Positions 33,052 to 42,651 of a stretch of 64,000 nucleotides of DNA are shown here, in pieces. A model generated the notes under the pieces. The model was not told the DNA's origin, did no database searches, and was given only the letters and a program-made list of their open reading frames with translations. A program made the translations under genes and the position numbers. Source of the DNA: Ruegeria atlantica (GTDB taxonomy: Bacteria > Pseudomonadota > Alphaproteobacteria > Rhodobacterales > Rhodobacteraceae); NCBI RefSeq assembly GCF_013033965.1, contig NZ_WQFE01000007.1, positions 166,786-230,785 of the forward strand. The letters are read 5' to 3'. Within the stretch, counting starts at the first letter, position 1, and every line of letters begins with the position of its first letter.

Positions 33052-34680
33052 ATGGATCCCGCACTTCGCCAGCTTCTCATTCTGCGCCTGCGTGGCGGTC
33101 TGCGCCAGCGTTTGCTCCAGTTGGCAAGCCTACGCGGCCTGCTGTTCTCTCTCGCTTTCGGGGGGATCATTTGGTTCCTGATCGCTTCAAGCGGCGCCTC
33201 GGACACGAGCTTGTTCGGACCGGCGGCTCAAGACCGGCAAGCGCTGAGCGAGCAGATCATGACTTTTATGCCGCTTGTTATGCTCGGGTTGTCTTTACTC
33301 ACCGTATTGATGACGACCGGTCCCACATTCCATTTTTCGCCCAATGAGATCAACTTCCTCTTTACTGGGCCGTTCCGCAGGCGGGATCTGATCCTCTATA
33401 AGTTTGGCGCCTATGTCGCTGGCGTCGCCCTGACGAGCGTCTTCATCGCGCTCATTGCTGCGCCGCAAACAGGATCGGCACTCGCAGTATTTATCGCCAC
33501 ACTGCTGACGCTTGTGTTCGTTCAGTTGAACAGCGCTGTCATCAGTATGACTGGGCATGCGCTCGACGGCAGTCGGCTCGCAAAGATTCGGTGGCCCGTA
33601 ACTGTGTTGCTTTGCACAATTGCTGCGGCAGCCGTGCTCTACGCATGGATCTCACCCGACCGTGGCATTATCGACCTTCTGTCCGACTTTCGCCACTCAT
33701 GGATCGGGTCGGTAATCTTGATTCCTTACATCGTGTTTGCCGAACTATTCGTTGCGACTTCGCTTTCACAAATGACCCATTGGGCTCTTGTTGCGGTTAT
33801 CATCAATGCGGCGCTTTTGCGTGCTGTTATCGTGCTCGACGCACGCACGACCGATCGCTCCATCGCGGAAAACGCCCGACTGAGCAACCGATGGGATCGC
33901 ATCAAACAAGGTGGCTCTTTCTTTGCGACACAACGGACCGAGGTGCGTTCGATCCGTCGTGCACCAATTCTGGGTGGCTTAGGGCCTATTGCCTGGCGGC
34001 AAGCGCTTAACGCATTGCGGAATTCGTCCAAACTTTTCATCGTCTTTGTTGGTCTCGCCGCCTGTATTGCCCCGATGTCCTCAGCGCTCGGCACGCCGGT
34101 CACGGAAGGACATACAATGGTGATGATCTATGTCTTTGTCGCATTCATCCTCCCTCGCAACCTGATCTGCGACTTTCGCGGTGACCTGAGCCGGATGGAA
34201 ATTTACAAGACACTGCCCATCACGCCGTGGCGCATTTGCGCAGGCCAACTCTTAGTTCAGGTGCTTCTGGCGTATGTCGTTGCTTCGACCATTATAGTCA
34301 GCGCCCTTGTCTTTGAGGACATCGTCACGACACAAGTTGCGCTGGTATTGGCCGCTTTTGCACTTCCGTTGACTTTGCTTATCCACGCCCTCGAGAACAC
34401 GGTACATCTTCTGTTCCCGACAAAGCTCGTTGCGATGGGGCGAGCAGACTTCGAATTTCTTGGTCGCTCCATTGTCGAGTTTATCGCGAAATCGCTAATC
34501 GTTTTCGCTGCTATGGCAGCATCGGGTGCCGTCGGGTTCATCACCTTCAAAACGATGGGACCCGCAATTTTCCTGCCTGGATTGGCCAGCTGGCTAACGC
34601 TGACGGTGTTCGGACTTCTGACATTGGTCGCCATGAAATTTGCTTTCCGGCGCTTCGCGGTCGCAGAAACCATCGAATAA
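33052..34680 (+). CDS. ABC exporter permease (large, polytopic)
   Basis: This 542-residue protein has about ten to twelve predicted membrane helices and conserved-looking stretches FSPNEINFLFTGPFRRRDLILYK and LPITPWRICAGQLLVQ, typical of the large putative ABC-exporter permeases paired with a single ATPase. It is coupled to the ATPase gene upstream (3 bp gap). The exported substrate is unknown. Confidence 0.8.
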   Translation: MDPALRQLLILRLRGGLRQRLLQLASLRGLLFSLAFGGIIWFLIASSGASDTSLFGPAAQDRQALSEQIMTFMPLVMLGLSLLTVLMTTGPTFHFSPNEINFLFTGPFRRRDLILYKFGAYVAGVALTSVFIALIAAPQTGSALAVFIATLLTLVFVQLNSAVISMTGHALDGSRLAKIRWPVTVLLCTIAAAAVLYAWISPDRGIIDLLSDFRHSWIGSVILIPYIVFAELFVATSLSQMTHWALVAVIINAALLRAVIVLDARTTDRSIAENARLSNRWDRIKQGGSFFATQRTEVRSIRRAPILGGLGPIAWRQALNALRNSSKLFIVFVGLAACIAPMSSALGTPVTEGHTMVMIYVFVAFILPRNLICDFRGDLSRMEIYKTLPITPWRICAGQLLVQVLLAYVVASTIIVSALVFEDIVTTQVALVLAAFALPLTLLIHALENTVHLLFPTKLVAMGRADFEFLGRSIVEFIAKSLIVFAAMAASGAVGFITFKTMGPAIFLPGLASWLTLTVFGLLTLVAMKFAFRRFAVAETIE

Positions 34681-34924
34681 GGCATATCTACCGTATGAGC
34701 TGAAAGGCGGCTTTGCCGGTCCAGGGGTGGCACCTTCGCACCCGCAGCGAACTTCCGCTTTTCCGTCAGAGGAGACATTCGCTGCAGTAGCGAAGTTTGG
34801 CGGTTGCTGAGCGCGTACCCCACGCAACCAAGGGCGAATTCGCTGCGATCATTCGAAGTAGACAGCATGCCAGCGCGGCGTTCCTGACAGCGGTTTTTTA
34901 GTCGCGTGATAGCCGGCGTTCCCG

Positions 34925-35548
34925 TCAGTATTGTGACTGCAACCCCAGCAGGAACGCTGAAACCATGTCGGCTATCTCGGCTTCCCGTTGTTCGTCTACT
35001 TCTTTTCCGTTCAGACATGTGACGCTTAGAAAAACCAAGATCATTGAGCGGCGCGCGATAGCAATCTGACCCAGCCTCTTTCGCCCGAGTTTTCCCAGTC
35101 CGAGATGACGACTGATCAGCTCGGCTTCGATGTCCAGCCCTTGAACAATAATGGCCTCGTTTTCATCAAAGGCATCGCGGGTAGGATCATGCGCTTTCGC
35201 GAAGTCGTCCAATGATAGACTTACGATTCCCTTTCTGGCGGCCAAATAGCGCGTTGTCCGCTTATTGAGCTCCCGAATTGCGGCTTCTCCGTTCACCCCC
35301 TCGGGCAGGTCTAACAATAGGTGTTCTTGTGCCAATGCCTCGCCAATGAGGGCCGTCAATATGGCGCCCAGCCCCTTGAAGTGCTTGTAGATCGAGGCAG
35401 GCTCGATCCCGACGAGACGGGCGATTTCTCTGATTTTCAAACCAGATGCGCCTCTTTCCCCTGCCAGTTTCTCGGCTGCGGCAAGAATGGCGTCGCGCGT
35501 CGTGAAGCCCTCGTATTCCCGGGCAATATCTTTGGGCCGTCCCACCAT
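34925..35548 (-). CDS. TetR-family regulator
   Basis: This 207-residue regulator has an N-terminal HTH (TRDAILAAAEKLAGERGASGLKIREIARLVGIEPASIYKHFKGLGAIL). The ligand-binding C-terminal part includes RRSMILVFLSVTCL. It is divergent from the MBL/DUF1330/cupin cassette, with an inverted repeat between them, and probably represses that cassette and itself. The 244-bp stretch 34681-34924 upstream of its 3' end carries no gene. Confidence 0.87.
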   Translation of the reverse strand: MVGRPKDIAREYEGFTTRDAILAAAEKLAGERGASGLKIREIARLVGIEPASIYKHFKGLGAILTALIGEALAQEHLLLDLPEGVNGEAAIRELNKRTTRYLAARKGIVSLSLDDFAKAHDPTRDAFDENEAIIVQGLDIEAELISRHLGLGKLGRKRLGQIAIARRSMILVFLSVTCLNGKEVDEQREAEIADMVSAFLLGLQSQY

Positions 35549-35595
35549 GGCTTGGCGTCATCTCCTGAATATCGAACGCTGCTATTGACTTCTTT

Positions 35596-35629
35596 GCTAA
35601 CGTTGTTAGCTAAAGTGAACAACGTTAGC
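35596..35629. promoter_or_regulatory. Inverted-repeat operator (TetR type)
   Basis: GCTAACGTTGTT at 35596-35607 is repeated in inverted form as AACAACGTTAGC at 35618-35629. A TTGACT -35-like hexamer lies just upstream at 35585-35590, so binding would block the MBL-gene promoter. Confidence 0.75.
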
Positions 35630-35643
35630 TTTAAGGAGCCGAT

Positions 35644-36510
35644 ATGAGACTGCCAACTTCGTTTACCGCCACCGCGCTGATCGCACTGGGAACAGCCGCA
35701 AACGCTCAGAACAGCCCGATGACCGAAATCGCGGATGGTGTTTATCACTTCTTTTCCATGGGTTACTCCAGCATGGTTGTCATAGGGGAGGATGGCATCC
35801 TCGTGACCGACCCATCCTTCACGCCGCGCGCCGAAGAGCTGAAGGCTGAACTTGCCAAGATCACCGACAAGCCGGTTACGCATATTGCTCTCAGTCACGA
35901 GCATTTTGACCACATTGGTGGAACTGAGGTGTTCGAAGGGGCCGAGATCATCATGCAGGAGAACGGCCTCGACGTTCTGAAACTGTCGCCGCTGATGCCC
36001 ATGCCAACGGTCACTACGTCGTTTGATGACACCCATACGGTGGATCTTGGCGGTCAAACCGTTGAGCTACATCACCTCGCTGTTGCGGATGGTGTTGCAA
36101 CTACGGTCGCACGGGTCGCCGATAGCAATGTCGTGTTTTCCGTGGACATGTACATGCCGCAGGAACTTTCGCCGCATGAGTTCAAGGAAGACACCAACTT
36201 CGTCGGCTCCGGCATTGTTTTGAACAGGCTGGTGGATTGGGAACCGGCCTATGCGATCAATGGGCATTCAAACGGTAACAGCGTCGAGGCCCTTAGGGAA
36301 AACGCAGAGTTCCTGAATGAGCTGCAAGCGAAGGTAGAGGCCCGCTTTCAGGAAGCCTTTGCCAGCGGCAACCCGTCAGCCCCCGTTGAGTTGCTGTTTA
36401 CGATCTCTGACGAAATCGAAATGCCCGAATACTCCGACTGGAAAAACTACGACACAGCCTTCCCCGGCTACGTCCGCCGAATGGCCCTGTCCGTTTTCCA
36501 TGGTGGCTGA
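35644..36510 (+). CDS. Secreted MBL-fold metallo-hydrolase
   Basis: This 288-residue metallo-beta-lactamase-fold protein has an N-terminal signal peptide (residues 1-21, ending ANAQ). It carries the zinc motif HEHFDH (SHEHFDHIGG), VVFSVDMYMPQ carrying the bridging aspartate, and INGHSNGNS with the last histidine. The family includes lactonases, sulfatases and quinoprotein-relay-like hydrolases; the substrate is unknown. It is the first gene of a three-gene + strand cassette with a TetR-type operator upstream. Confidence 0.85.
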   Translation: MRLPTSFTATALIALGTAANAQNSPMTEIADGVYHFFSMGYSSMVVIGEDGILVTDPSFTPRAEELKAELAKITDKPVTHIALSHEHFDHIGGTEVFEGAEIIMQENGLDVLKLSPLMPMPTVTTSFDDTHTVDLGGQTVELHHLAVADGVATTVARVADSNVVFSVDMYMPQELSPHEFKEDTNFVGSGIVLNRLVDWEPAYAINGHSNGNSVEALRENAEFLNELQAKVEARFQEAFASGNPSAPVELLFTISDEIEMPEYSDWKNYDTAFPGYVRRMALSVFHGG

Positions 36511-36575
36511 ACGGGACCGCTCTGCTCAGGACGGCTACGGAAATCAAACTTCAAAACCATAAAAGGAAAACCAAC

Positions 36576-36914
36576 ATGTCCTTAGGAAAAGAAGCCTATC
36601 TGCTGTTCAGTTTCACAGAACAAGGAGATATGAAAAATTTTGGCGATTATGCAAAGGCTGCCAATGACGTTCTGGAAACGTTTGGCGGCGAACTTCTTGT
36701 CATAGGCGCGCGCGATCCCTCCATATCCAAGTTTGAAGGAGACTGGCCAGAGGGCGCGGGTCTTACTCTGATACGGTTTCCATCCCGCGAAAACCTCGAA
36801 GCTTTCTGGAAGAGCGACGAATACCAATCCATCGTCGATCTTCGAACAGCGATACTGCCGGCCAATTTCACCATCGGATTCTCGCACGGATGGCGGGGTG
36901 AAGTCACCTCGTGA
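36576..36914 (+). CDS. DUF1330 domain protein
   Basis: This 112-residue ferredoxin-like-fold protein has DMKNFGDYAKAANDVLETFGGELLVIGARDPS, then EGAGLTLIRFPSRENLEAFWKSDEYQSI and RTAILPANFTIGF. This is the standard DUF1330 pattern (dimeric alpha-beta-barrel class). The function is unknown. It is the second gene of the TetR-controlled cassette, 65 bp after the MBL gene. Confidence 0.85.
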   Translation: MSLGKEAYLLFSFTEQGDMKNFGDYAKAANDVLETFGGELLVIGARDPSISKFEGDWPEGAGLTLIRFPSRENLEAFWKSDEYQSIVDLRTAILPANFTIGFSHGWRGEVTS

Positions 36915-36948
36915 CAGTCGCAGTCACACCTTGATGAAAGAAAGAAAC

Positions 36949-37401
36949 ATGTTCAATTCAATCGCTAAGATTGCTACCGTGACTGGTATTCTCGTCAGCG
37001 CAATCGCTCTGTCTGCCAACGCTGAAACTTTAAAAAGCTCATACAGAATTGCGTTGGAAGAAGCAGAATTCTTCCAGCCCGAAGGTGCGCCGTTTGAGCT
37101 TGCTGTCCTGTGGGGCAATCCTCAGGAAGGCCCCTCAGCGGTCTTCATGAAATTCCCGCCAAACTTCCCCGGAGCCATGCACTCGCACACCCATGGATAT
37201 CACGGCCTTGTCGTAACCGGTGCATCCAAGCACTACATCAAAGGCGAGAGTGAAGCTGAGGTGCCGCTGCAAACGCCAGGAGACTACTGGTATCAACCAG
37301 GGGGAGAGCATCACAATGACTCCTTTCCCACCGATGAACCAACAATCCTGTTGATTCAATGGGAGGGTCCAATGGACGTTCACTTTCACCCGGAGGAATA
37401 G
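36949..37401 (+). CDS. Secreted cupin (DUF4437-like) protein
   Basis: This 150-residue protein has a signal peptide (about residues 1-23, ending SANAE) and a cupin fold with the metal-binding pattern HSHTHGYHGLVVTG and GDYWYQPGGEHHNDSF. It resembles DUF4437 proteins. The ATG at 36949 has a GAAAG site; the ATG at 36934 is an alternative. As the third gene of the cassette with the MBL hydrolase, it may take part in periplasmic turnover of an unknown compound. Confidence 0.8.
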   Translation: MFNSIAKIATVTGILVSAIALSANAETLKSSYRIALEEAEFFQPEGAPFELAVLWGNPQEGPSAVFMKFPPNFPGAMHSHTHGYHGLVVTGASKHYIKGESEAEVPLQTPGDYWYQPGGEHHNDSFPTDEPTILLIQWEGPMDVHFHPEE

Positions 37402-37495
37402 TTCCAGAGTTCAAATGGAGGAGCATGTGCCCCTCCATACTTATTCAAACCTTAGTTCGGACATTGGTGCATGGTGCGGCATCGGTCAAAATGGA

Positions 37496-37567
37496 GCTCA
37501 CTGCCGCCATAGAGGCAAACGCAGCATCTGCTCGAGAGGTCCGACTGGTTCAGATGGAGACGGCCCA
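37496..37567. repeat. Dispersed repeat B, copy 2 (72 bp)
   Basis: This is nearly identical (70/72) to 9745-9816, same orientation. It lies in the 588-bp gene-free interval 37402-37989, which also holds repeat C, copy 2. Confidence 0.85.
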
Positions 37568-37607
37568 AACCCGTCATTCATCTTGCCAAGCGATGCCGCA
37601 GTGCAGC

Positions 37608-37677
37608 TTCACCGAAGCTGCCATTCGCCGCGCGTGCGAGACCTAAGCGTTTTCCAAGGCCGACTGTGCGGGACTTT
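37608..37677. repeat. Dispersed repeat C, copy 2 (70 bp)
   Basis: This matches 31060-31128. Its position 40 bp after repeat B suggests that the short repeats are combined as modules. Confidence 0.7.
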
Positions 37678-37989
37678 GCGACCATCCGCATTTTTGCTCC
37701 TGAGGACAGCAGTGCCGCCCGACGCGGACATTCGTCACTTGGCTTTGCAATTTCTAAGGTGGACAGAAAAATTGCTTTTTGCACCTAAAACATCAGTGAT
37801 AGACAGTATGACCCAAGCAGCCATTCGTTAGCATTCAACCATCGAAATCAAGCGATCAAAGCCGCCAAACAGCCGACCCGCACAAGATCTAATACCTACA
37901 GATCGTGATATGTGTCTTGTATTGCCTGGTATCACATGTGAGCCGATACTTCGTGCTATTAGCAGGGTTTGCAACTCAGGGAGTTCAGA

Positions 37990-38841
37990 GTGCTCAACGG
38001 TGCGATGCTTGTGTGGTTTTTGTTGACCGGTGCCAGCGTGGCCTTCGTCGTTTGGGATTCAATAAGCAATGGCGTGACCAGTTGGGTTCAACGTATGGCT
38101 TGGATTCTGGTGACGACCTATACAGGACCAGTCGGACTGTTTTTCTACCTCATCACCTGCCGCCGCCCATTCCCAGGCGGGCATGACCGTTTCACGCGCG
38201 CAACGTGGAAACAAGGGGTCAACAGCGAAATGCACTGCTTGGCAGGCGACGCCACAGGAATCCTAGTTGCTGCAATCCTTGTTCACTTCCTCGCGCTGTC
38301 GAATGGATGGGACATTGTGGTCGAATACGTTTTTGGTTTCGTCTCAGGGCTTTTCGTCTTTCAAGCCCTTATGATGCTTTCAATGTATGGAAGTTATTCG
38401 CAAGCTGTCCGAAAGACGCTTTTCGCAGAGACCGTGTCAATGAACATGGTAATGACGGGCATGATCCCGACTATGATCCTGTTAGCGGAAGCTTGGCCTG
38501 GATCGGAAGACCCGCTCTCACCGACTTTCTGGTTTCGTATGAGCTTGGCAACAATTGTGGGTGGTTTCGTTGCATTCCCAATCAATCGTTGGCTGGTGGC
38601 CAATCACCTGAAACACGGATGCATGACCCTACCCGGGGCAGATGGCCCGGCACCAGACATTGGGCATGTGTCTTCAGAGATGAACGGCATGTCCCATGAC
38701 AAAACAAAAAACACTTCGAGGCACAGCACGAATATGAAGGCGCTGCCTTTGCACTCCATGTTGCTCTGGATCATTGGCACCTATGTGATCCTGCTGGTCG
38801 CGCTCTGGGTGACTTCGCGAATTGCACCTATACATTTTTAG
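37990..38841 (+). CDS. DUF4396 integral membrane protein
   Basis: This protein of about 283 residues has roughly seven predicted helices and the DUF4396 pattern: PVGLFFYLITCRRPF, then WKQGVNSEMHCLAGDATGILVAA, and a C-terminal Met/His-rich stretch (SSEMNGMSHDKTKN) before the last helix. I chose the GTG at 37990 because AGGGAG lies 6 nt upstream; a TTG at 37969 is an alternative. The CxH and Met/His-rich segments hint at metal (copper) handling, but the family has no assigned function. Confidence 0.78.
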   Translation: MLNGAMLVWFLLTGASVAFVVWDSISNGVTSWVQRMAWILVTTYTGPVGLFFYLITCRRPFPGGHDRFTRATWKQGVNSEMHCLAGDATGILVAAILVHFLALSNGWDIVVEYVFGFVSGLFVFQALMMLSMYGSYSQAVRKTLFAETVSMNMVMTGMIPTMILLAEAWPGSEDPLSPTFWFRMSLATIVGGFVAFPINRWLVANHLKHGCMTLPGADGPAPDIGHVSSEMNGMSHDKTKNTSRHSTNMKALPLHSMLLWIIGTYVILLVALWVTSRIAPIHF

Positions 38842-38947
38842 CGCTTCAAAACCTGTTGGCAGCTAACTCACGACGACATTGCATGCCAAGGCGAATGCTC
38901 GCCAAACGGACCACGCAAAGCCGTAAGCTGCACCAAATGTCCAGTTT

Positions 38948-39090
38948 TTACTCGTGCGGAAGGTTACGGCTGGCCTGTAATCGCTGAATATCGTCAGGCC
39001 AAGTGGAGCGGATATAGGCCAGAATGTCCCAAATATCTGCATTGGTTAGGATTTCACCAAATCCGGGCATGCCACTTACAAAGCTATTGA
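38948..39090 (-). pseudogene. Cytochrome c C-terminal remnant
   Basis: The minus strand encodes SGMPGFGEILTNADIWDILAYI, then RSTWPDDIQRLQASRN. This is the end of a class I cytochrome c, including the axial methionine loop (GMPGFG) and the C-terminal helix. Upstream the frame loses all similarity, and no CxxCH haem motif is visible in any nearby frame, so only a fragment remains. The rest of 38842-39377 has no gene. Confidence 0.6.
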
Positions 39091-39377
39091 CGCCGCGCGC
39101 GACCAACGCCACCTCGCCACCCAGCCGAGCGTAAGAGCCACCCCGATTTTTCTTGTGCAGCGAATGACGGCTTTGCGTGCTGCGACTGCGGCATCTTGAA
39201 TGCTCGGCGAAGGTCTGGATTGGGCCGATGTTCGGGAAGGCTGTCGCCCGCGAGCATGCTGACCCAGTACGGAAGGATGCGTTCAAGTCGTAAGCTCGTT
39301 GCATTTGTTGTCGTATAATGCTGACCTTACCGGACAGATGCGTGCAACCTGTGCGTGCCGATCCGAAAGGTTAGCCT

Positions 39378-41030
39378 ATGGTCGATTCCAGTCCTGCAAA
39401 TTTGCAATACTTGACGAACCCACTCTTGAACAAAGGGACTGCCTTTTCATTGCGCGAACGAGAAGAACTCGGATTGATGGGTCTTCTACCGCCACACATT
39501 GAAACACTCGAAACTCAGATAGACAGGGCTTATGCCGCCTTTGAACGTGAGGAGACACCGCTGGAAAAGCATGTCTATTTGCGCGGTCTGCAGGATGACA
39601 ACGAGGTTCTGTTTTACGCTCTATTGGTCCGGCATTTGTCCGAGATGATGCCGGTAATTTACACGCCCGTTGTGGGGGATGCCTGCAAGCGGTTCAGTGA
39701 AATTTACGACCACCCACGCGGATTGATCATTCCATACCCCGAGCGCGACCGGATTGATGAAATACTTGAGAATGCCATCCTGCCCTCTGTCGAAGCTATA
39801 GTCGTCACCGATGGAGAGCGGATTTTGGGTTTGGGCGATCAAGGCGCGGGCGGCATGGGAATTCCGATAGGAAAGCTTTCGCTTTATACCGCCGCGGGTG
39901 GAATAAGCCCGTCTGTGACGCTTCCGGTGGTTTTGGACGTCGGCACCAACAATCAGGATCGGCTGAAAGATCCCCTCTATATCGGCTGGCGAAATGAGCG
40001 CATCAGCGGGGATGAGTACTTTGAGTTTGTCGAACTTTTTGTTCAGGCGGTAAAGCGCAAGTGGCCGGATGTGTTACTGCAGTTCGAGGATTTTGCACAG
40101 CAACATGCGGCACCGCTGCTGGCGCGATATCGCGATCAACTCTGTACTTTCAATGATGATATTCAGGGCACGGCGGCAGTAACGGCAGGCACTTTGCTGG
40201 CGGCCTCCAACGTCACCAACATTCCGCTAAAAAACGCAACCATCGCGTTCCTCGGAGCGGGCTCTGCAGGGGTGGGTATCGCCGAACAACTGGTTCAACT
40301 CATGGTCCGACAAGGACTATCCGACACTGAGGCACGCAGGCGCATCTACATGGTGGATCGGGCCGGGTTGTTAACCGATGCAATGACAGACCTTCTGCCG
40401 TTCCAAAAGCAAATTGTACAACCCCTCGACAAAGTGGGTAGCTGGGCCGAAGGTGAGATTTCGCTGCTGGATGTGATTAATCACGCCAAACCCAACATTC
40501 TAGTTGGCGTCAGCGGGCAGGCGGGCTTGTTCTCAGAGGAAATCATTCGTGCGATGGCTTCTCACTCGGAACATCCTGTCGTGTTGCCGCTTTCGAACCC
40601 GACATCGCGAATTGAGGCCGTGCCCGCAGATATTATCCACTGGTCAGATGGTCGCGCAATGGTCGCCACCGGAAGCCCGTTTGAGCCGGTTGTTTACAAC
40701 GGAAAGACGCACCATGTCGCGCAATGCAATAACTCCTACATTTTCCCAGGCATGGGGCTGGGTGTACTGTCGGTGGGCGCGCGCCGTGTCACTGACGGAA
40801 TGTTCATGGCCGCCGCTGAGGCGCTGGCGGCATTGTCGCCTGCTAAATCCGATCGCACCGCCAGCTTGTTGCCCGATGTTGAGGACATTCGCCAGGTCAG
40901 CAAAGCAATCGCATTTGCGGTTGGTCAACAGGCGCAGTTGGATGGAGTTGCGCCTAAATCCACAAATGAAGAACTGAAAGCGGCAATAGATGCGAAGTTT
41001 TGGATCCCGCAATATCAGGAGATTGCCTGA
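39378..41030 (+). CDS. maeA: NAD-dependent malic enzyme (MaeA type)
   Basis: This 550-residue enzyme of the SfcA/MaeA branch oxidatively decarboxylates malate to pyruvate. Visible motifs are [11 protein letters not shown] (malate side, Tyr catalytic), [39 protein letters not shown] and [12 protein letters not shown] (metal ligands Glu/Asp), and the NAD-binding [17 protein letters not shown]. The length is typical (about 560). The ATG at 39378 is the family start. It is a single gene with no operon partner and links C4 intermediates to pyruvate when organic acids are the carbon source. Confidence 0.92.
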   Translation: MVDSSPANLQYLTNPLLNKGTAFSLREREELGLMGLLPPHIETLETQIDRAYAAFEREETPLEKHVYLRGLQDDNEVLFYALLVRHLSEMMPVIYTPVVGDACKRFSEIYDHPRGLIIPYPERDRIDEILENAILPSVEAIVVTDGERILGLGDQGAGGMGIPIGKLSLYTAAGGISPSVTLPVVLDVGTNNQDRLKDPLYIGWRNERISGDEYFEFVELFVQAVKRKWPDVLLQFEDFAQQHAAPLLARYRDQLCTFNDDIQGTAAVTAGTLLAASNVTNIPLKNATIAFLGAGSAGVGIAEQLVQLMVRQGLSDTEARRRIYMVDRAGLLTDAMTDLLPFQKQIVQPLDKVGSWAEGEISLLDVINHAKPNILVGVSGQAGLFSEEIIRAMASHSEHPVVLPLSNPTSRIEAVPADIIHWSDGRAMVATGSPFEPVVYNGKTHHVAQCNNSYIFPGMGLGVLSVGARRVTDGMFMAAAEALAALSPAKSDRTASLLPDVEDIRQVSKAIAFAVGQQAQLDGVAPKSTNEELKAAIDAKFWIPQYQEIA

Positions 41031-41131
41031 AGCAGACCCGCGTCAGAATAACTGGAGGTTTGTCTTTGCGAATTCAGAATCCACTGGGTCTGTTATAGGG
41101 AATGAGATACGGCATCGGAGTGTGGTTCTGA

Positions 41132-42328
41132 CTATGACCTTTGCGCCGCCTCACGCCTGAGTGGCTTTTGTATCGCAGCGCAAAGGGCTCCCACCAGCAA
41201 AACCGCAGAGGCCACGATCAGGCTGTCCCCTATTTCTCCGGTTATGTCCCCGATGACACCGGCCCCGATCGGCCCCAATGCCTGTGAGACAGCGAACACC
41301 ACGGTAAAAAAGCTAATGGTTGCACCCCAATCCTGCTGTTCCACATTCTGGCGAACAAAGTTGGTTACTGCAGTAGGTGGCATAAAGACTGATAGTCCGA
41401 ATACGAGTGCCGACAAAATCAACCCATATCCAGATGAAACCAGGATCGGTAGTGCCGAACCCAATGCGACTCCGCTTAGGATCAGTGCCAAGGGCATTCC
41501 AGACGAATAACGAGCCAGCACCCCGCGCCAAATAAAAGGAGACGCCATAATACTGAACCCAAGAACCATCCATGTTGCGGTGGTCAACAGCACACCGGAT
41601 TGCTGCTCCTTCATCCAGACAGAGATAAAAGTGACGTAGACAATGTAACCCAACCCGAACAGCGCATACCCGCCGAGTTCGCCAAGCATTCCGCGCACTG
41701 GGGGGATGGACGGCAGTACCGCGTCGTGCTCGGTTTCGTTCAGTCTGGTTGAAGCCCAAATCGAAAATGGGCAAATGATCAGGGCCGCCAACCCGACTCC
41801 GATCCACGCCCAGTCCCAATATTGTGGCCCGAACACGTCCAACATGCTCGGAAGGGTTGCGCCGCACAATGCAATACCAAATCCACCGCCTCCGCCAAAG
41901 TACAGGGCGATGGCCAACGCGTTCTTTCGCGCGTCGCTCTGGAACAGAGATGCCGCCAGTACGCCGCCTGACACAAATGAAAGAGCACCAAACATTCCCA
42001 CCAAGGTGCGACAAGCGGTTTGCACCACGAGGCTCTCATCAAATCCGGTCGCCAAAAGACACAATGCAGTCGCCACAGTGCCGATTGCGAACAACCGCGA
42101 CGGTGAAAAATGTCGGATCAGTAAAAGAGTTAGAATCGAACCCACTATGTAACCAATCGAATTGGCCGTATTGAGCCAACCGGATTGAGTGAGACTCCAG
42201 CCAAGGCTACTTTTCATAGACGGCAGAATTAGACCGTATGCAAAGCGGCCGAAAGCATTGGATATGCTAACGCCGAGTGCAAGGCCCAGCAATATTAACC
42301 ACGGGTTTGCAGGTTTTGCCGCGGACAT
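41132..42328 (-). CDS. MFS transporter (YbfB/YjiJ-like)
   Basis: This 398-residue protein has about twelve helices and the pattern LALGVSISNAFGRFAYGLILPSMKSSLGWSLTQSGWLNTANSIGYIVGS. That opening is typical of YbfB/YjiJ-family major facilitator proteins. The ATG at 42328 follows AAGGAT. The substrate is unknown. It is followed upstream by 323 bp without a gene and then by an acyl-CoA ligase on the same strand; the two may share a metabolic role, but distance argues against one simple operon. Confidence 0.87.
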   Translation of the reverse strand: MSAAKPANPWLILLGLALGVSISNAFGRFAYGLILPSMKSSLGWSLTQSGWLNTANSIGYIVGSILTLLLIRHFSPSRLFAIGTVATALCLLATGFDESLVVQTACRTLVGMFGALSFVSGGVLAASLFQSDARKNALAIALYFGGGGGFGIALCGATLPSMLDVFGPQYWDWAWIGVGLAALIICPFSIWASTRLNETEHDAVLPSIPPVRGMLGELGGYALFGLGYIVYVTFISVWMKEQQSGVLLTTATWMVLGFSIMASPFIWRGVLARYSSGMPLALILSGVALGSALPILVSSGYGLILSALVFGLSVFMPPTAVTNFVRQNVEQQDWGATISFFTVVFAVSQALGPIGAGVIGDITGEIGDSLIVASAVLLVGALCAAIQKPLRREAAQRS

Positions 42329-42651
42329 GGATATCCTTCCAAGTTGAACGGTCACCGTGCCCCAATGCGTTTGGTTGTGCAATCCCAACCGATCTGACCA
42401 CGCGGCCTGGGTTCAATTGATTAGCGACTGTTCGAAGATTGAGGAGGGCAGCTTTGGAACGGCGCAGTGCCTCAAACACAACCTGTGCTGAAGAATAAGA
42501 TGAACATCTTCCGCGTCTGCGCGCACGAAGATTAAGGTAATACATCTCCGCATTCGGGCAGAATGGACGCCTCCCTTAGCTCGGCGCCTGCGGCCGTAAC
42601 AAACCATCCCATGGCAAGCAGCCCGCAATTGTGATCCGACCGACTGGGCCG
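42329..42651. other. Intergenic region, 323 bp
   Basis: I see no gene, repeat or clear regulatory element here apart from the ribosome-binding site of the MFS gene. Confidence 0.4.

Noticed and set aside
33591..34010. Long alternate frames inside the ABC permease gene
   Set aside because: They are shadows in GC-rich coding DNA; the membrane-protein frame is continuous and coupled to the ATPase gene.
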